From Spirochaetota bacterium (GTDB lineage: Bacteria > Spirochaetota > UBA4802 > UBA5550), in contig JAJRXZ010000018.1 of the NCBI GenBank assembly GCA_024276015.1, forward strand, positions 1-44,914: a DNA stretch of 44,914 bases. The letters run 5' to 3'. Under the pieces are notes generated by a model. The model was not told the origin of the DNA. It saw nothing but the letters and a program-made list of their open reading frames with translations, and made no database searches. How positions within the stretch are numbered: position 1 is the first letter of the stretch; each line of letters begins with the position of its first letter. Shown piece after piece: positions 17,101 through 24,871 of the stretch. The position numbers were made by a program, and so were the translations under genes.

Positions 17101-17895
17101 TTATCTTATATCTATGAGGGAGGTGAATCCGCCGCCAAAATAGGTTTTTCTTGTTCCGCTATTAATGTTGCTTCCGCCGTGAAGGTCGAAACGGAGACGG
17201 TTGCTCATTGAGACGATTATTCCGCCGCTGAAATAGTAACCGTTCCCTGTATATTTTGATTCCGGATGGAGAGAGTAGTATTCAGTGAAGATGTCAAACC
17301 AGGGCAGCAGAGAAAATCTTAATGAAACAGAAATGGAATTCCGGTTAAAATGCTCGCCTGCTTCGCTTAAATATGCGGAATTAAGATTAAGGTCCAAAAG
17401 AAGCGGCTTAAAAAGCTGCCACGATAAAAGAAGCTTTATTTCCGGTTGAGCCGAGTGTTCGCTTAAATCATCATTACCCGTTGGCAATTTGGAACCTGAC
17501 AGAATAGAGAAACCCGGACTCCATGGTATAAAATGCCGCGGAGTGTCCAGCAGATTGACTTTTATCCCAAGATATCCGTCATCTTTTCCGCTGACCCTTA
17601 TATCATCGGCATCTGTTACTTTGTATGAATTGATGCCGAATATTGTTTCCATATTTTTCATAATTCCGATTTTGATAAGCACTTCCCCAATGGTATGTTC
17701 TTTCCTGTTATTTTTTCGCGCGTATGTATATCCGCTCTCCAGAATAATATTTTCAAAAGGCACCGTAGGAGTACAAGCAGTATAATCGGGTCTTTCTCCG
17801 CATACTGTTCCGGCATATAAGGAAATATTAAAGATCGAGGTAAAGAGGAATATAATAAATAATAGATAGGTAAAATTAATTTTTTTTGTTTTCAT
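17101..17895 (-). CDS. Outer-membrane beta-barrel, Phenol_MetA_deg-like (transporter-like) family
   Basis: A 264-residue protein with a signal peptide ending near LYAGT and an amphipathic-strand pattern. The mature N-terminus RPDYTACTPTVPFENIILES is followed by GYTYARKNN, IGEVLIKIGIMKNMETIFGI and SPGFSILSGSKLPTGNDDLS. These fit the PF13557 family of outer-membrane barrels, named for a phenol-degradation gene but of broad and mostly unknown function. It is co-oriented with the CNNM-type transporter gene 23 bases upstream and is probably the second gene of that operon. There is no clear ribosome site before ATG 17895. Confidence 0.6.
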   Translation of the reverse strand: MKTKKINFTYLLFIIFLFTSIFNISLYAGTVCGERPDYTACTPTVPFENIILESGYTYARKNNRKEHTIGEVLIKIGIMKNMETIFGINSYKVTDADDIRVSGKDDGYLGIKVNLLDTPRHFIPWSPGFSILSGSKLPTGNDDLSEHSAQPEIKLLLSWQLFKPLLLDLNLNSAYLSEAGEHFNRNSISVSLRFSLLPWFDIFTEYYSLHPESKYTGNGYYFSGGIIVSMSNRLRFDLHGGSNINSGTRKTYFGGGFTSLIDIR

Positions 17896-17918
17896 GGTTT
17901 AGTAATAATTAATATCTT

Positions 17919-18971
17919 TTAGTCTTTCTTTTTATCTCTGTTGGATTTCCCGTATTTTTTCAAATACTTGATCCTTGCCAGTTTACTCATATCTTCAACT
18001 GTGTCGAATTCGTCAACTATTTCTCTTCCAAGAAGAGTTTCAATTGCATCCTCCATTGTAACAATGCCCCTATAGTCTCCATATTCGTTTAAAACAATTG
18101 CAATATGAGATTTATTTGAGATCAGTTTATCCAGCAGATTATAAACCGATACGGTTTCTATTATGAATTGAGGTTTTGACGATATGTCAATAAGTTTTAC
18201 AGAAGTTCTTTTTTTTGTTATGTTGTCCATAATATCGCGTCTTAAAACAATGCCCTCGATACTGTTGTCTCCCGGTTTATACAGGGGAATTCTTGAAAAC
18301 TGAAGTTTGGTATTATCTTTTATTATTGTTTTAATGGTTTTATCAGGAGGGAGCCAGAAAACAACCGTTCTTGAAGTCATTATGTCTTTAACATTGATGG
18401 AATTGAGCTGGAATAGGTTTTTTATTATTTCAAATTCGCCTGTTTCAATTACTCCCTGCATATGACCAAGCTGGATATAGTTGATCAATTCACTTTTGGT
18501 TATGCCGGCAGATCCATTTTCTCTTGATATCAGTTTTGAAATATAATTTACCGGAATTACAATCGGTTTAAGAACAATGATCATAAATTTCAGGATATAA
18601 GCTGAAACCGGCCCAAGCTCTCTCCAGTAATAAGCGCCAAGGGTTTTTGGTATTATTTCCGAGAAGATCAGTATCAGTAATGTAAGTATTCCCGAAAATA
18701 ACGCCATCCATTTGGACCCGAATAACTGCAGGGCAAAAGCTCCTGAAACAGTTGCTCCGATCGTATGCGAAATAGTGTTAAGAGTTAGAATTGCCGTTAT
18801 TGGTTCTTCGATTTCATTTTTAAATTTTTTCAAAAGCAGACCTGCCCGGTTATTTTTATTGATCAGAAGCTGGATATAGGAACGCGTGATGGAAAGAATA
18901 ACCGATTCAAGCACTGAACATAAAAATGAAATTGTCAGAAGAAGTATAACGACAAATAAAAGTTTTACCAT
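17919..18971 (-). CDS. CNNM/CorC (hemolysin C)-type transporter with DUF21 and paired CBS domains
   Basis: A 350-residue membrane protein. The DUF21 (CNNM transmembrane) domain covers about residues 1-150 and includes FSEIIPKTLGAYYW, the family signature with the conserved Pro helix. The CBS pair follows (about 190-315, with VKDIMTSRTVVFWLPPD, FSRIPLYKPGD and HIAIVLNEYGDYRGIVTMED, which ends in the typical DAIETLLGREIVDEFD). No C-terminal CorC_HlyC transporter-associated domain remains: the protein ends in a basic Lys tail. Family members export or sense Mg2+; the older label hemolysin is historical. It shares a transcript with the downstream barrel gene. Confidence 0.9.
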   Translation of the reverse strand: MVKLLFVVILLLTISFLCSVLESVILSITRSYIQLLINKNNRAGLLLKKFKNEIEEPITAILTLNTISHTIGATVSGAFALQLFGSKWMALFSGILTLLILIFSEIIPKTLGAYYWRELGPVSAYILKFMIIVLKPIVIPVNYISKLISRENGSAGITKSELINYIQLGHMQGVIETGEFEIIKNLFQLNSINVKDIMTSRTVVFWLPPDKTIKTIIKDNTKLQFSRIPLYKPGDNSIEGIVLRRDIMDNITKKRTSVKLIDISSKPQFIIETVSVYNLLDKLISNKSHIAIVLNEYGDYRGIVTMEDAIETLLGREIVDEFDTVEDMSKLARIKYLKKYGKSNRDKKKD

Positions 18972-19091
18972 AGAAGTTATCCGTTAATTCAATCTAGACG
19001 TAAAATAATATAATGACAGAATAATAAAAGCATTCTTTTTTTCAATCACAACTGAAAATAATAGCAGAAAAATATCAGATCCGCTGTGCAA

Positions 19092-19111
19092 TCCAATTGA
19101 AGTCAATTGGA
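19092..19111. repeat. Short perfect inverted repeat upstream of the AOR-like gene
   Basis: TCCAATTG, AAGT, CAATTGGA: an 8-base perfect inverted repeat with a 4-base centre, in the 266-base gap between the divergent CNNM and AOR-like genes. It could be an operator for either gene. No T-run follows, so it is not a terminator. Confidence 0.35.
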
Positions 19112-19237
19112 ATTACTTCCTAAAAGAGATATTCAGTTGAAGAATAGCAGATTATTTTACTAAATTATTAAAATATCCTTGATTAAATTATTTCAGAGAA
19201 GTAGAATAAAATAAAATAAATTTTGAAAAGAGTATTT

Positions 19238-21112
19238 ATGGAAAATCATTTAAAAGTGCTGTTTCTCGATTCGGGAAGCGGTTTTTACAAGATCAGACGT
19301 TATAAGGTGGGTGAATATTTCGGGCCTGTTGATCTGGGTCTGCATATATCCGGAAAGTATAACAGTTTGAATATTGGTATAGGACTATTGGCAGGTTCTA
19401 TTTTCCCCGGTTCGAACAGGCTGGTCTTTACGGGAATTTCGCCGTGCTGGGGCGGATTCTATATATCTTCTATGGGCGGAGCTGGTCTGGTCTTTGACAA
19501 TCTGGGAATAAATATGATAGCCATAATAAAAAGAGCTTCAACGCCTTCTATTTTATATCTGAACAGGGACCACGGAGAAGAGATCGAAGTTGAGATACAT
19601 CCTGTTGATATAAATCGCGTCTGGTCTGAGGGCAGGGGCGGAGTCTATTCGCTGATAGATCATACTTTTGAAAGATTTAAAGATCGTTTCAGTACAGATC
19701 CGCGTATTCTTGCAACAGGCCCCGCTTCTCTGAAAACGGACATCGGAGCAATTGCTTCCGTACCCATTGTAAAAGGGGAAGTTACCTTTGTTGATACATG
19801 GGCCGGCAGAGGAGGTTTCGGCACCAGAATGCTGAAAGAACACGGCATAGCTGCCGTTATTTTTGGCGGAACCTTTATTGATGAAGATTTCAGGGACAGA
19901 AAGGTTGCTGACCGGTGGTTTGAAGATAAATATAAAAAGAGGCTTGCAGCAAAGGATATTGAGGTTACAACAAAATATCGTTTTGATCCCGATTTTAATA
20001 CAGGAGGTACTTTCGGGGTTAATTTTAACAATGCAGCGGGCCGCTTGCTTGCCTTTAATTACAGAAGCATAAATTACAGCGAAGAAGAGAGGATGCAAAT
20101 ACATGAAAAGTTTATTCTTGATCATTACTTAAAACAATTTAATGAGGAAACAATAGAGACCAGACAGTACAAAACCTGCGGCGAGCCATGCGGGGCTCTC
20201 TGCAAGAAGATGAATAATGAATATAAAAAGGACTTTGAACCGTACCAGGCTATGGGGCCGCTCTGCGGAATATTCGATCAACGGGCCGCGGAAAAGCTGA
20301 ATCATTGTGCCGATATGTACGGTTTTGATGCCATATCGATGGGCGGCGTTCTTTCATGGCTAATGGAATGCTTGCATGAAAAGTTATTGCTTCCGGAAGA
20401 ATTGTCGGTGAGTTCAGTACCTGTTTTTACCTTCGAAAATTTTGATATAGAGAGCGACTCAATGCATAATGCAGAACTGGGCATTGAATTGCTCGAATCG
20501 ATCATAAACAGAAAGGGGATACTGGATCTTCAAAAGGGAGCGCGCCGCATGGCAAGGCATCTGGCAAGGACAAAAAGCAGGAAGATCAGGAACCTTTTTG
20601 TATATACTTCTTACGGCAGAAACGGCTGGATGGTGCCCAACCAGTATTGGACCGCCGGAGTTTTGTCCCCCATGCCCATTATGGGCAAATACTATATGTA
20701 TTACGGAAGCGATTTCATGCCGCCAAGAGAACTGGGCAGAGAGAATGCTCGGCGGCTTTTTCAGGAATTGATCCTCGATAATACCGGAATTTGCAGGTTC
20801 CACAGGAAATGGGCAGAGGATATGATCCCTGAAATTATAGGCTCTCTATATGGATTACGAGAGGAATTTTTGGATAATATAAAAAATACCACTGAAAAAA
20901 TAATCTGCAGAAATTCCTCGGTTTTCTGGGAATCGGAAAGGAATATTGATTTTGTTTATGAATTTTTAAAACGCCAGAAAGATATGGAAAACAATGAAAA
21001 AAAAGAGCTTTTTGAGTGGATGGAATTCTTTGAACAGAATAAAATGGAGGCCGCTCAGAGATTCTGGTATGAGATTTTTCAGGGTATTCAGGAGCGGCTC
21101 ATCGACCTCTAA
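19238..21112 (+). CDS. Aldehyde:ferredoxin oxidoreductase family tungsto/molybdoenzyme
   Basis: A 624-residue AOR-family protein of normal length. The N-terminal domain (about 1-210) holds the pterin-binding GGFYISSMGGAG and WAGRGGFGTRML. The C-terminal domains carry the iron-sulfur ligands in CGEPCGALCKK (about residue 310-320) and a fourth Cys in NTGICRFHRKW. The spacing is Cx3Cx3C rather than the classical Cx2Cx3C, marking a less-studied branch. Family members oxidise aldehydes or reduce acids with a bis-pterin tungsten centre and ferredoxin. Start ATG 19238 is preferred over TTG 19223 because GAAAAGAG sits just before it. No ferredoxin, MoaD-like or pterin genes lie next to it, so the redox partner is unknown. 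Confidence 0.88.
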   Translation: MENHLKVLFLDSGSGFYKIRRYKVGEYFGPVDLGLHISGKYNSLNIGIGLLAGSIFPGSNRLVFTGISPCWGGFYISSMGGAGLVFDNLGINMIAIIKRASTPSILYLNRDHGEEIEVEIHPVDINRVWSEGRGGVYSLIDHTFERFKDRFSTDPRILATGPASLKTDIGAIASVPIVKGEVTFVDTWAGRGGFGTRMLKEHGIAAVIFGGTFIDEDFRDRKVADRWFEDKYKKRLAAKDIEVTTKYRFDPDFNTGGTFGVNFNNAAGRLLAFNYRSINYSEEERMQIHEKFILDHYLKQFNEETIETRQYKTCGEPCGALCKKMNNEYKKDFEPYQAMGPLCGIFDQRAAEKLNHCADMYGFDAISMGGVLSWLMECLHEKLLLPEELSVSSVPVFTFENFDIESDSMHNAELGIELLESIINRKGILDLQKGARRMARHLARTKSRKIRNLFVYTSYGRNGWMVPNQYWTAGVLSPMPIMGKYYMYYGSDFMPPRELGRENARRLFQELILDNTGICRFHRKWAEDMIPEIIGSLYGLREEFLDNIKNTTEKIICRNSSVFWESERNIDFVYEFLKRQKDMENNEKKELFEWMEFFEQNKMEAAQRFWYEIFQGIQERLIDL

Positions 21113-21241
21113 GAGAGAGGGCTGGTATGAGTCTGAGAAATTTTTGTTGACATATCCGGCAAGCAATATGAGAATTAGATTGCTTGAATTAGACTTTTCA
21201 CTGCCGCTTCATCGAACAGGACATCCTGCAAGGGGAATATT

Positions 21242-23155
21242 ATGAAATTGTATATGAGAATGAGATTGTTTTCACTGGTTTTATTGTTTGGATTAACAAT
21301 GGTTCTTTTTGGAACCGGCTGCCGGAGCGGGCAGATCAAGGATTCCGGAAGTGATGCTCTTGACCCTTTCCCAAGAGAAATTTTAAATCATAAGATATTT
21401 AAAGTATTCAGAAATGAGAACAGGCTGGGATGGAATTTCAGGGATGAAAGAAAGCAGCTTTTTGGGGATAAATTCTGGGAAGGGCAGGAATCCGCAAGCC
21501 GAGGCGAAGACAAAGTAATAACCTACAGCAGAGAGCAGGCGGCAGCTCTCAGCAGCAGATTCCCGGCAATCGGCGCTGTAAATCTGACCGGTGCTGTAAG
21601 CAACATTAAAGGTTTTCGCGTAATATTAAAGGGCCTTAAGATACACGAGCTGAAGAAACCTTTTATTAATCCCGAATATTCGGGTGAACCCGATGTAAAA
21701 ACAAGCGATTTTATAATCTCAATGCTCTCTGCAAAAAGAATAATTATTCAGGTCTATGATGAGAGAGGAATGAGTATCGGAGGCGGCGTTTCTTTTGTTT
21801 TTACCGGGGATGTGAAATTTTCAAAAAAACAGATGGGGGCTGTTGCTGCGGAAAATGTTTTCATAGGTTATATTTTAACCAAACCGACAAGAAGAGATAT
21901 TGCCAGGAGACCCAGAGATACAATGATCCATAAAAAAGGTCCCGATTTAATTAAACTGGCTATCTTTCACCTTGAAGACAGAACATACGATTCCAAGCTT
22001 AGTTGGCTTCCCACAAGTCTTCAGGACAAGCTTGAAGAAGCCTTTCAGAGATTGCCTCAGTTTTATATAATCACAAGCAGAAAAGAGGATGCCCGTTATA
22101 AATTAAAAGGAGTTATCAGAAAAATAGGACGGCATGCCGAGATATCCTTAACTCTATATGACAGTTTAAAAAATGAACAGCTCAACAAACTGTCAACCCT
22201 TGTGAAGATAGATAGTGTGGATAAATTGTATCAGTATCAGTTAAAAGTCATAAGAGAATTCATCAAACCCTTTGGCGTTCAGATTGAAAAGAAACAGCAG
22301 AGAAGCATAAAACAGGCCTTGGAATTGGGCAATAATATCGATCTGGTTAAGCTTACAAGTAATGGCTGGCGCGAATACAATAATCAGAGATACCGTAATG
22401 CGGAACAGATCGGAAAAAATGTCTTAAGCAGCAATCCCGATTATACCGACGCATTGAACCTGATGGCAAGAACTCTGCATAAACTTGGGAAATATGACGA
22501 CGCGATAAGACATGCCGAAAGGATGGGAAGAGTTGCCAGAAGAAAAAACGATCAGATATTGCTTGCTAAGGCATATAACAGGATCGGCAATATTTACAGG
22601 TATAAAAGACAATATTACAAAGCTATAAATTATCTGAAAAAGGCTGCAAGGATCAGAAAAAATGAACTTGGGGCCAAACATAAATTAACAATTTACAGCA
22701 ATCAGGGTCTTGCCCTTGCTTATAGTAAAGTAAACAGGACAGGTGAGGCCATCAGAATATATCAGGAGAGCATCAAACAGCTTAAAAAGATATTCGGAGA
22801 GGAGCATAAAACAATCGGAACAACTTATCTGAGTATAGGAGCCATTTATTCAAGAGCAAAGCAGTATGATAAATCTCTGGATTATCTCTTTAAAGCTTTA
22901 AAGATACAGAAAAAACACCTGAAATCAACGCACCCCGACATAGCTAATTCCTACAGATGGATCGGAACAACATATTACTACCTGAAAAATTACAGGTCTG
23001 CCGAAAGGTATTATCTTGACGCCATGAGAATTTACAAAAAACTTTTTGGCGAGAATCATCCTGACACGAAAGGAACATACAGTTGGCTTGCAAGTATTTA
23101 CAGGAAAATGAAAAATTACAACATGGAATCTTATTACAAAAGTAAGAGCAAATAA
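21242..23155 (+). CDS. Tetratricopeptide-repeat lipoprotein with FlgO/CsgG-like middle domain
   Basis: A 637-residue protein with a lipoprotein signal (lipobox GTGC, about Cys27). The first 200 residues have no family I recognise. Residues about 235-350 (LIKLAIFHLEDRTYDSKLSW, LEEAFQRLPQFYIITSR, ISLTLYD) look like the FlgO or CsgG-type domain of envelope proteins. From about 375 to the end there are at least six TPR units. The last four have the longer 42-residue kinesin-light-chain form with YRSAERYYLDAMRIYKKLFG and NHPDTKGTYSWLASIYRKM. It is probably a periplasm-facing scaffold. Ribosome site AAGGGG precedes ATG 21242. The AOR-like gene ends 129 bases upstream; a functional link is not evident. 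Confidence 0.8.
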   Translation: MKLYMRMRLFSLVLLFGLTMVLFGTGCRSGQIKDSGSDALDPFPREILNHKIFKVFRNENRLGWNFRDERKQLFGDKFWEGQESASRGEDKVITYSREQAAALSSRFPAIGAVNLTGAVSNIKGFRVILKGLKIHELKKPFINPEYSGEPDVKTSDFIISMLSAKRIIIQVYDERGMSIGGGVSFVFTGDVKFSKKQMGAVAAENVFIGYILTKPTRRDIARRPRDTMIHKKGPDLIKLAIFHLEDRTYDSKLSWLPTSLQDKLEEAFQRLPQFYIITSRKEDARYKLKGVIRKIGRHAEISLTLYDSLKNEQLNKLSTLVKIDSVDKLYQYQLKVIREFIKPFGVQIEKKQQRSIKQALELGNNIDLVKLTSNGWREYNNQRYRNAEQIGKNVLSSNPDYTDALNLMARTLHKLGKYDDAIRHAERMGRVARRKNDQILLAKAYNRIGNIYRYKRQYYKAINYLKKAARIRKNELGAKHKLTIYSNQGLALAYSKVNRTGEAIRIYQESIKQLKKIFGEEHKTIGTTYLSIGAIYSRAKQYDKSLDYLFKALKIQKKHLKSTHPDIANSYRWIGTTYYYLKNYRSAERYYLDAMRIYKKLFGENHPDTKGTYSWLASIYRKMKNYNMESYYKSKSK

Positions 23156-23190
23156 AAGCAAAAAAATATCCATTTTGTTGGAGGTGATTT

Positions 23191-23403
23191 ATGAATATAA
23201 ATAAAGCTGTTGATAAGGCTTTTGAAAGCAAGAGCCTCAAGGAGCTGGTTGATGCACCTGTGGACGCTCTTCAGGGAGTAAGCGAGGGCGATGCCAAGTT
23301 ATTACAGGAAGCATTTAATGTAAAAACTATCGGCGATTTGGCTAACCTGAAGTATGTTAAATGGGCTCAGGCTATTGTTAATCTTGCAGATACTGAAGAA
23401 TAG
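23191..23403 (+). CDS. Small helix-hairpin-helix-like protein
   Basis: A 70-residue acidic protein preceded by an excellent ribosome site (GGAGGTG, 23179-23185). The centre ALQGVSEGDAKLLQEAFNVK followed by TIGDLANLKYVKWAQAI has the pattern of a helix-hairpin-helix that follows a GVSxxDAxLL turn, as in the small domains found at the ends of DNA-repair enzymes and in stand-alone proteins of many bacteria. No partner is known to me. The gene may be co-transcribed with the TPR lipoprotein 36 bases upstream. A strong hairpin follows 28 bases after the stop. Confidence 0.75.
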   Translation: MNINKAVDKAFESKSLKELVDAPVDALQGVSEGDAKLLQEAFNVKTIGDLANLKYVKWAQAIVNLADTEE

Positions 23404-23431
23404 TATCTTTGATTTTTATTTAATAACATCT

Positions 23432-23479
23432 ATTACTTACAATTTAGATTCTTTTTTTAGAATCTGAATTGTAAGTAAT
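23432..23479. terminator. 21-bp hairpin between convergent genes, likely bidirectional terminator
   Basis: Arms 23432-23452 and 23459-23479 pair over 21 bases with a single T-G wobble, closing a loop of six T. It sits between the small HhH-like gene (ends 23403, plus) and the MORN gene (ends 23506, minus). The stem is unusually long and AT-rich, and no clear T-run follows on either strand, so it may be a protective 3' end structure rather than a classical intrinsic terminator. Confidence 0.6.
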
Positions 23480-23505
23480 CTCCGGAAACAGAGTAATTTT
23501 TTAAA

Positions 23506-24114
23506 TCATTTGAAATCATGCGTAACATTTTCGCTTTTGCTCTCATTTTTTGCCGGGGTTTTCTTTTTTGACGCCATATCATTAAGTCCGGGAGGTTTTT
23601 TATTGCCGATATATTTGCCTTTAACCCAGTATCCCTCTTTATATACCCTGTTGTTGTACAACCACTTGCCGAATCCGTCTTTGATATCATTTTTCCAATG
23701 ACCTTCAAATCTGGTGCCGTTGGGGAAATAGTATACGCCTTTGCCATGCTTCAATCCCTTTCTAAAATATCCTTCATATCTGCTTCCGTCGGAAAAAAAG
23801 AACACTCCGTAACCGTTAAATAGACCCTTTTTTATCTCACCTTCGTATCTCTCTTTGTTCTTAAAATAGTATCTACCTTTGCCGTAAATTTTGCCGTTCC
23901 TGAATGTGCCGGTATACCTGTCTCCGTTTGCATAAAAATAGGTTCCCTTACCGTTGGGTTTGTCTCTGAGAAACTGCCCTCTGTACCTGTCGCCGTTTTT
24001 ATATTTATAAACACCGAAGCCGGTTGTGCAGTTGCCTTTAATACATTCCGCATTAAGGGGCAGCCCGATGATGAGAATTAATAAAAAGGGTATTAAGATT
24101 GTCATTTTTCTCAT
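23506..24114 (-). CDS. Exported MORN-repeat protein
   Basis: A 202-residue protein starting at ATG 24114 (GAGG four bases upstream; a longer frame to 24141 lacks this). The signal peptide MRKMTILIPFLLILIIGLPL ends near NAEC. Six 23-residue MORN units follow from about residue 34 to 170, with the pattern YxxGxRYxGxFxxGxxxGxGx, for example NGDRYTGTFRNGKIYGKG and DGSRYEGYFRKGLKHGKG. The tail is Lys-rich and low-complexity. MORN sheets bind lipids or proteins in eukaryotes; bacterial exported ones are mostly uncharacterised. It is the last gene of the minus-strand series and ends with TGA at 23506-23508. Confidence 0.9.
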   Translation of the reverse strand: MRKMTILIPFLLILIIGLPLNAECIKGNCTTGFGVYKYKNGDRYRGQFLRDKPNGKGTYFYANGDRYTGTFRNGKIYGKGRYYFKNKERYEGEIKKGLFNGYGVFFFSDGSRYEGYFRKGLKHGKGVYYFPNGTRFEGHWKNDIKDGFGKWLYNNRVYKEGYWVKGKYIGNKKPPGLNDMASKKKTPAKNESKSENVTHDFK

Positions 24115-24155
24115 TTGGACCTCGTAATTAAGAAGTATCAATCATGTATAATCTA

Positions 24156-24746
24156 TTAGCTGTCAACGATTTTTGCGAGGAGATCTTTTTTTGTCTTTTC
24201 AAAATCTTTTTCCGTTATTGCTCCGCTCTCTTTAAGCTTGTTTAATTTTTCAATTGTTTCAAAGATATCGCCTTTTTTCAGTTCTTTCTTCATATCATTT
24301 GCAAAATCTTTGCCCACCTTAAGTAGCTCGTTGTATTTTTTTTTCATCAGTTCTAAATTAAAATTAGAAAGTGAGCTGTTGTCTGCAAAGTGTGAATCAA
24401 ATATCCTGCCGAGAGCGTGAGTGGAGCCTCCGGCAAGAATCATTTGGGAACTTATACCAATGGCAGTCCCGACTCCGGGCAGTGATTTAATTGCGCTTGC
24501 GCCAAACTTAGCAAGAGATGTCCCTATGAGCGAAGATGCAAGGGATTTGCCAAGATTGCTGTCGAATTGAGCCGAATGAAATTCTGCAATCTGTTTGATC
24601 ATATCCATCTGTATTGCTGTGATTGCAACGAAATCCACCAACGGAATAGGAATTGCGCCGGCAGTCATACTGATTATAACGTGTGTTTTAATAATACTCT
24701 CGATATCGGTACGTTTATCTTTGCTGTTTTTTGTGTTAGTTTCCAT
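24156..24746 (-). CDS. DUF697 (YcjF-like) membrane-associated protein with SHOCT-like tail
   Basis: A 196-residue protein. Residues about 18-125 match DUF697: IISMTAGAIPIPLVDFVAIT, AIQMDMIKQIAEFH, SLIGTSLAKFGASAIKSLPG and VGTAIGISSQMILAGGSTHA, with two short membrane-inserting helical hairpins. Residues about 165-195 (LNKLKESGAITEKDFEKTKK) form a SHOCT-like short C-terminal helix-turn-helix segment. DUF697 proteins are often found with GTPases such as YcjX or Era-like enzymes, but none is adjacent here. It is co-oriented with ligA upstream (125-base gap) and the MORN gene downstream (41-base gap). Confidence 0.82.
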   Translation of the reverse strand: METNTKNSKDKRTDIESIIKTHVIISMTAGAIPIPLVDFVAITAIQMDMIKQIAEFHSAQFDSNLGKSLASSLIGTSLAKFGASAIKSLPGVGTAIGISSQMILAGGSTHALGRIFDSHFADNSSLSNFNLELMKKKYNELLKVGKDFANDMKKELKKGDIFETIEKLNKLKESGAITEKDFEKTKKDLLAKIVDS

Positions 24747-24871
24747 TATTTATATCCCCAGTCTAAATCCTATAAAGATTATTTAGCGATTAATTGAAGG
24801 TTCCGAATGATTATAATAAGGTAATCACCTTTAAAATAAAAGTCAAGTAAATGATATGGAATAATTATATA

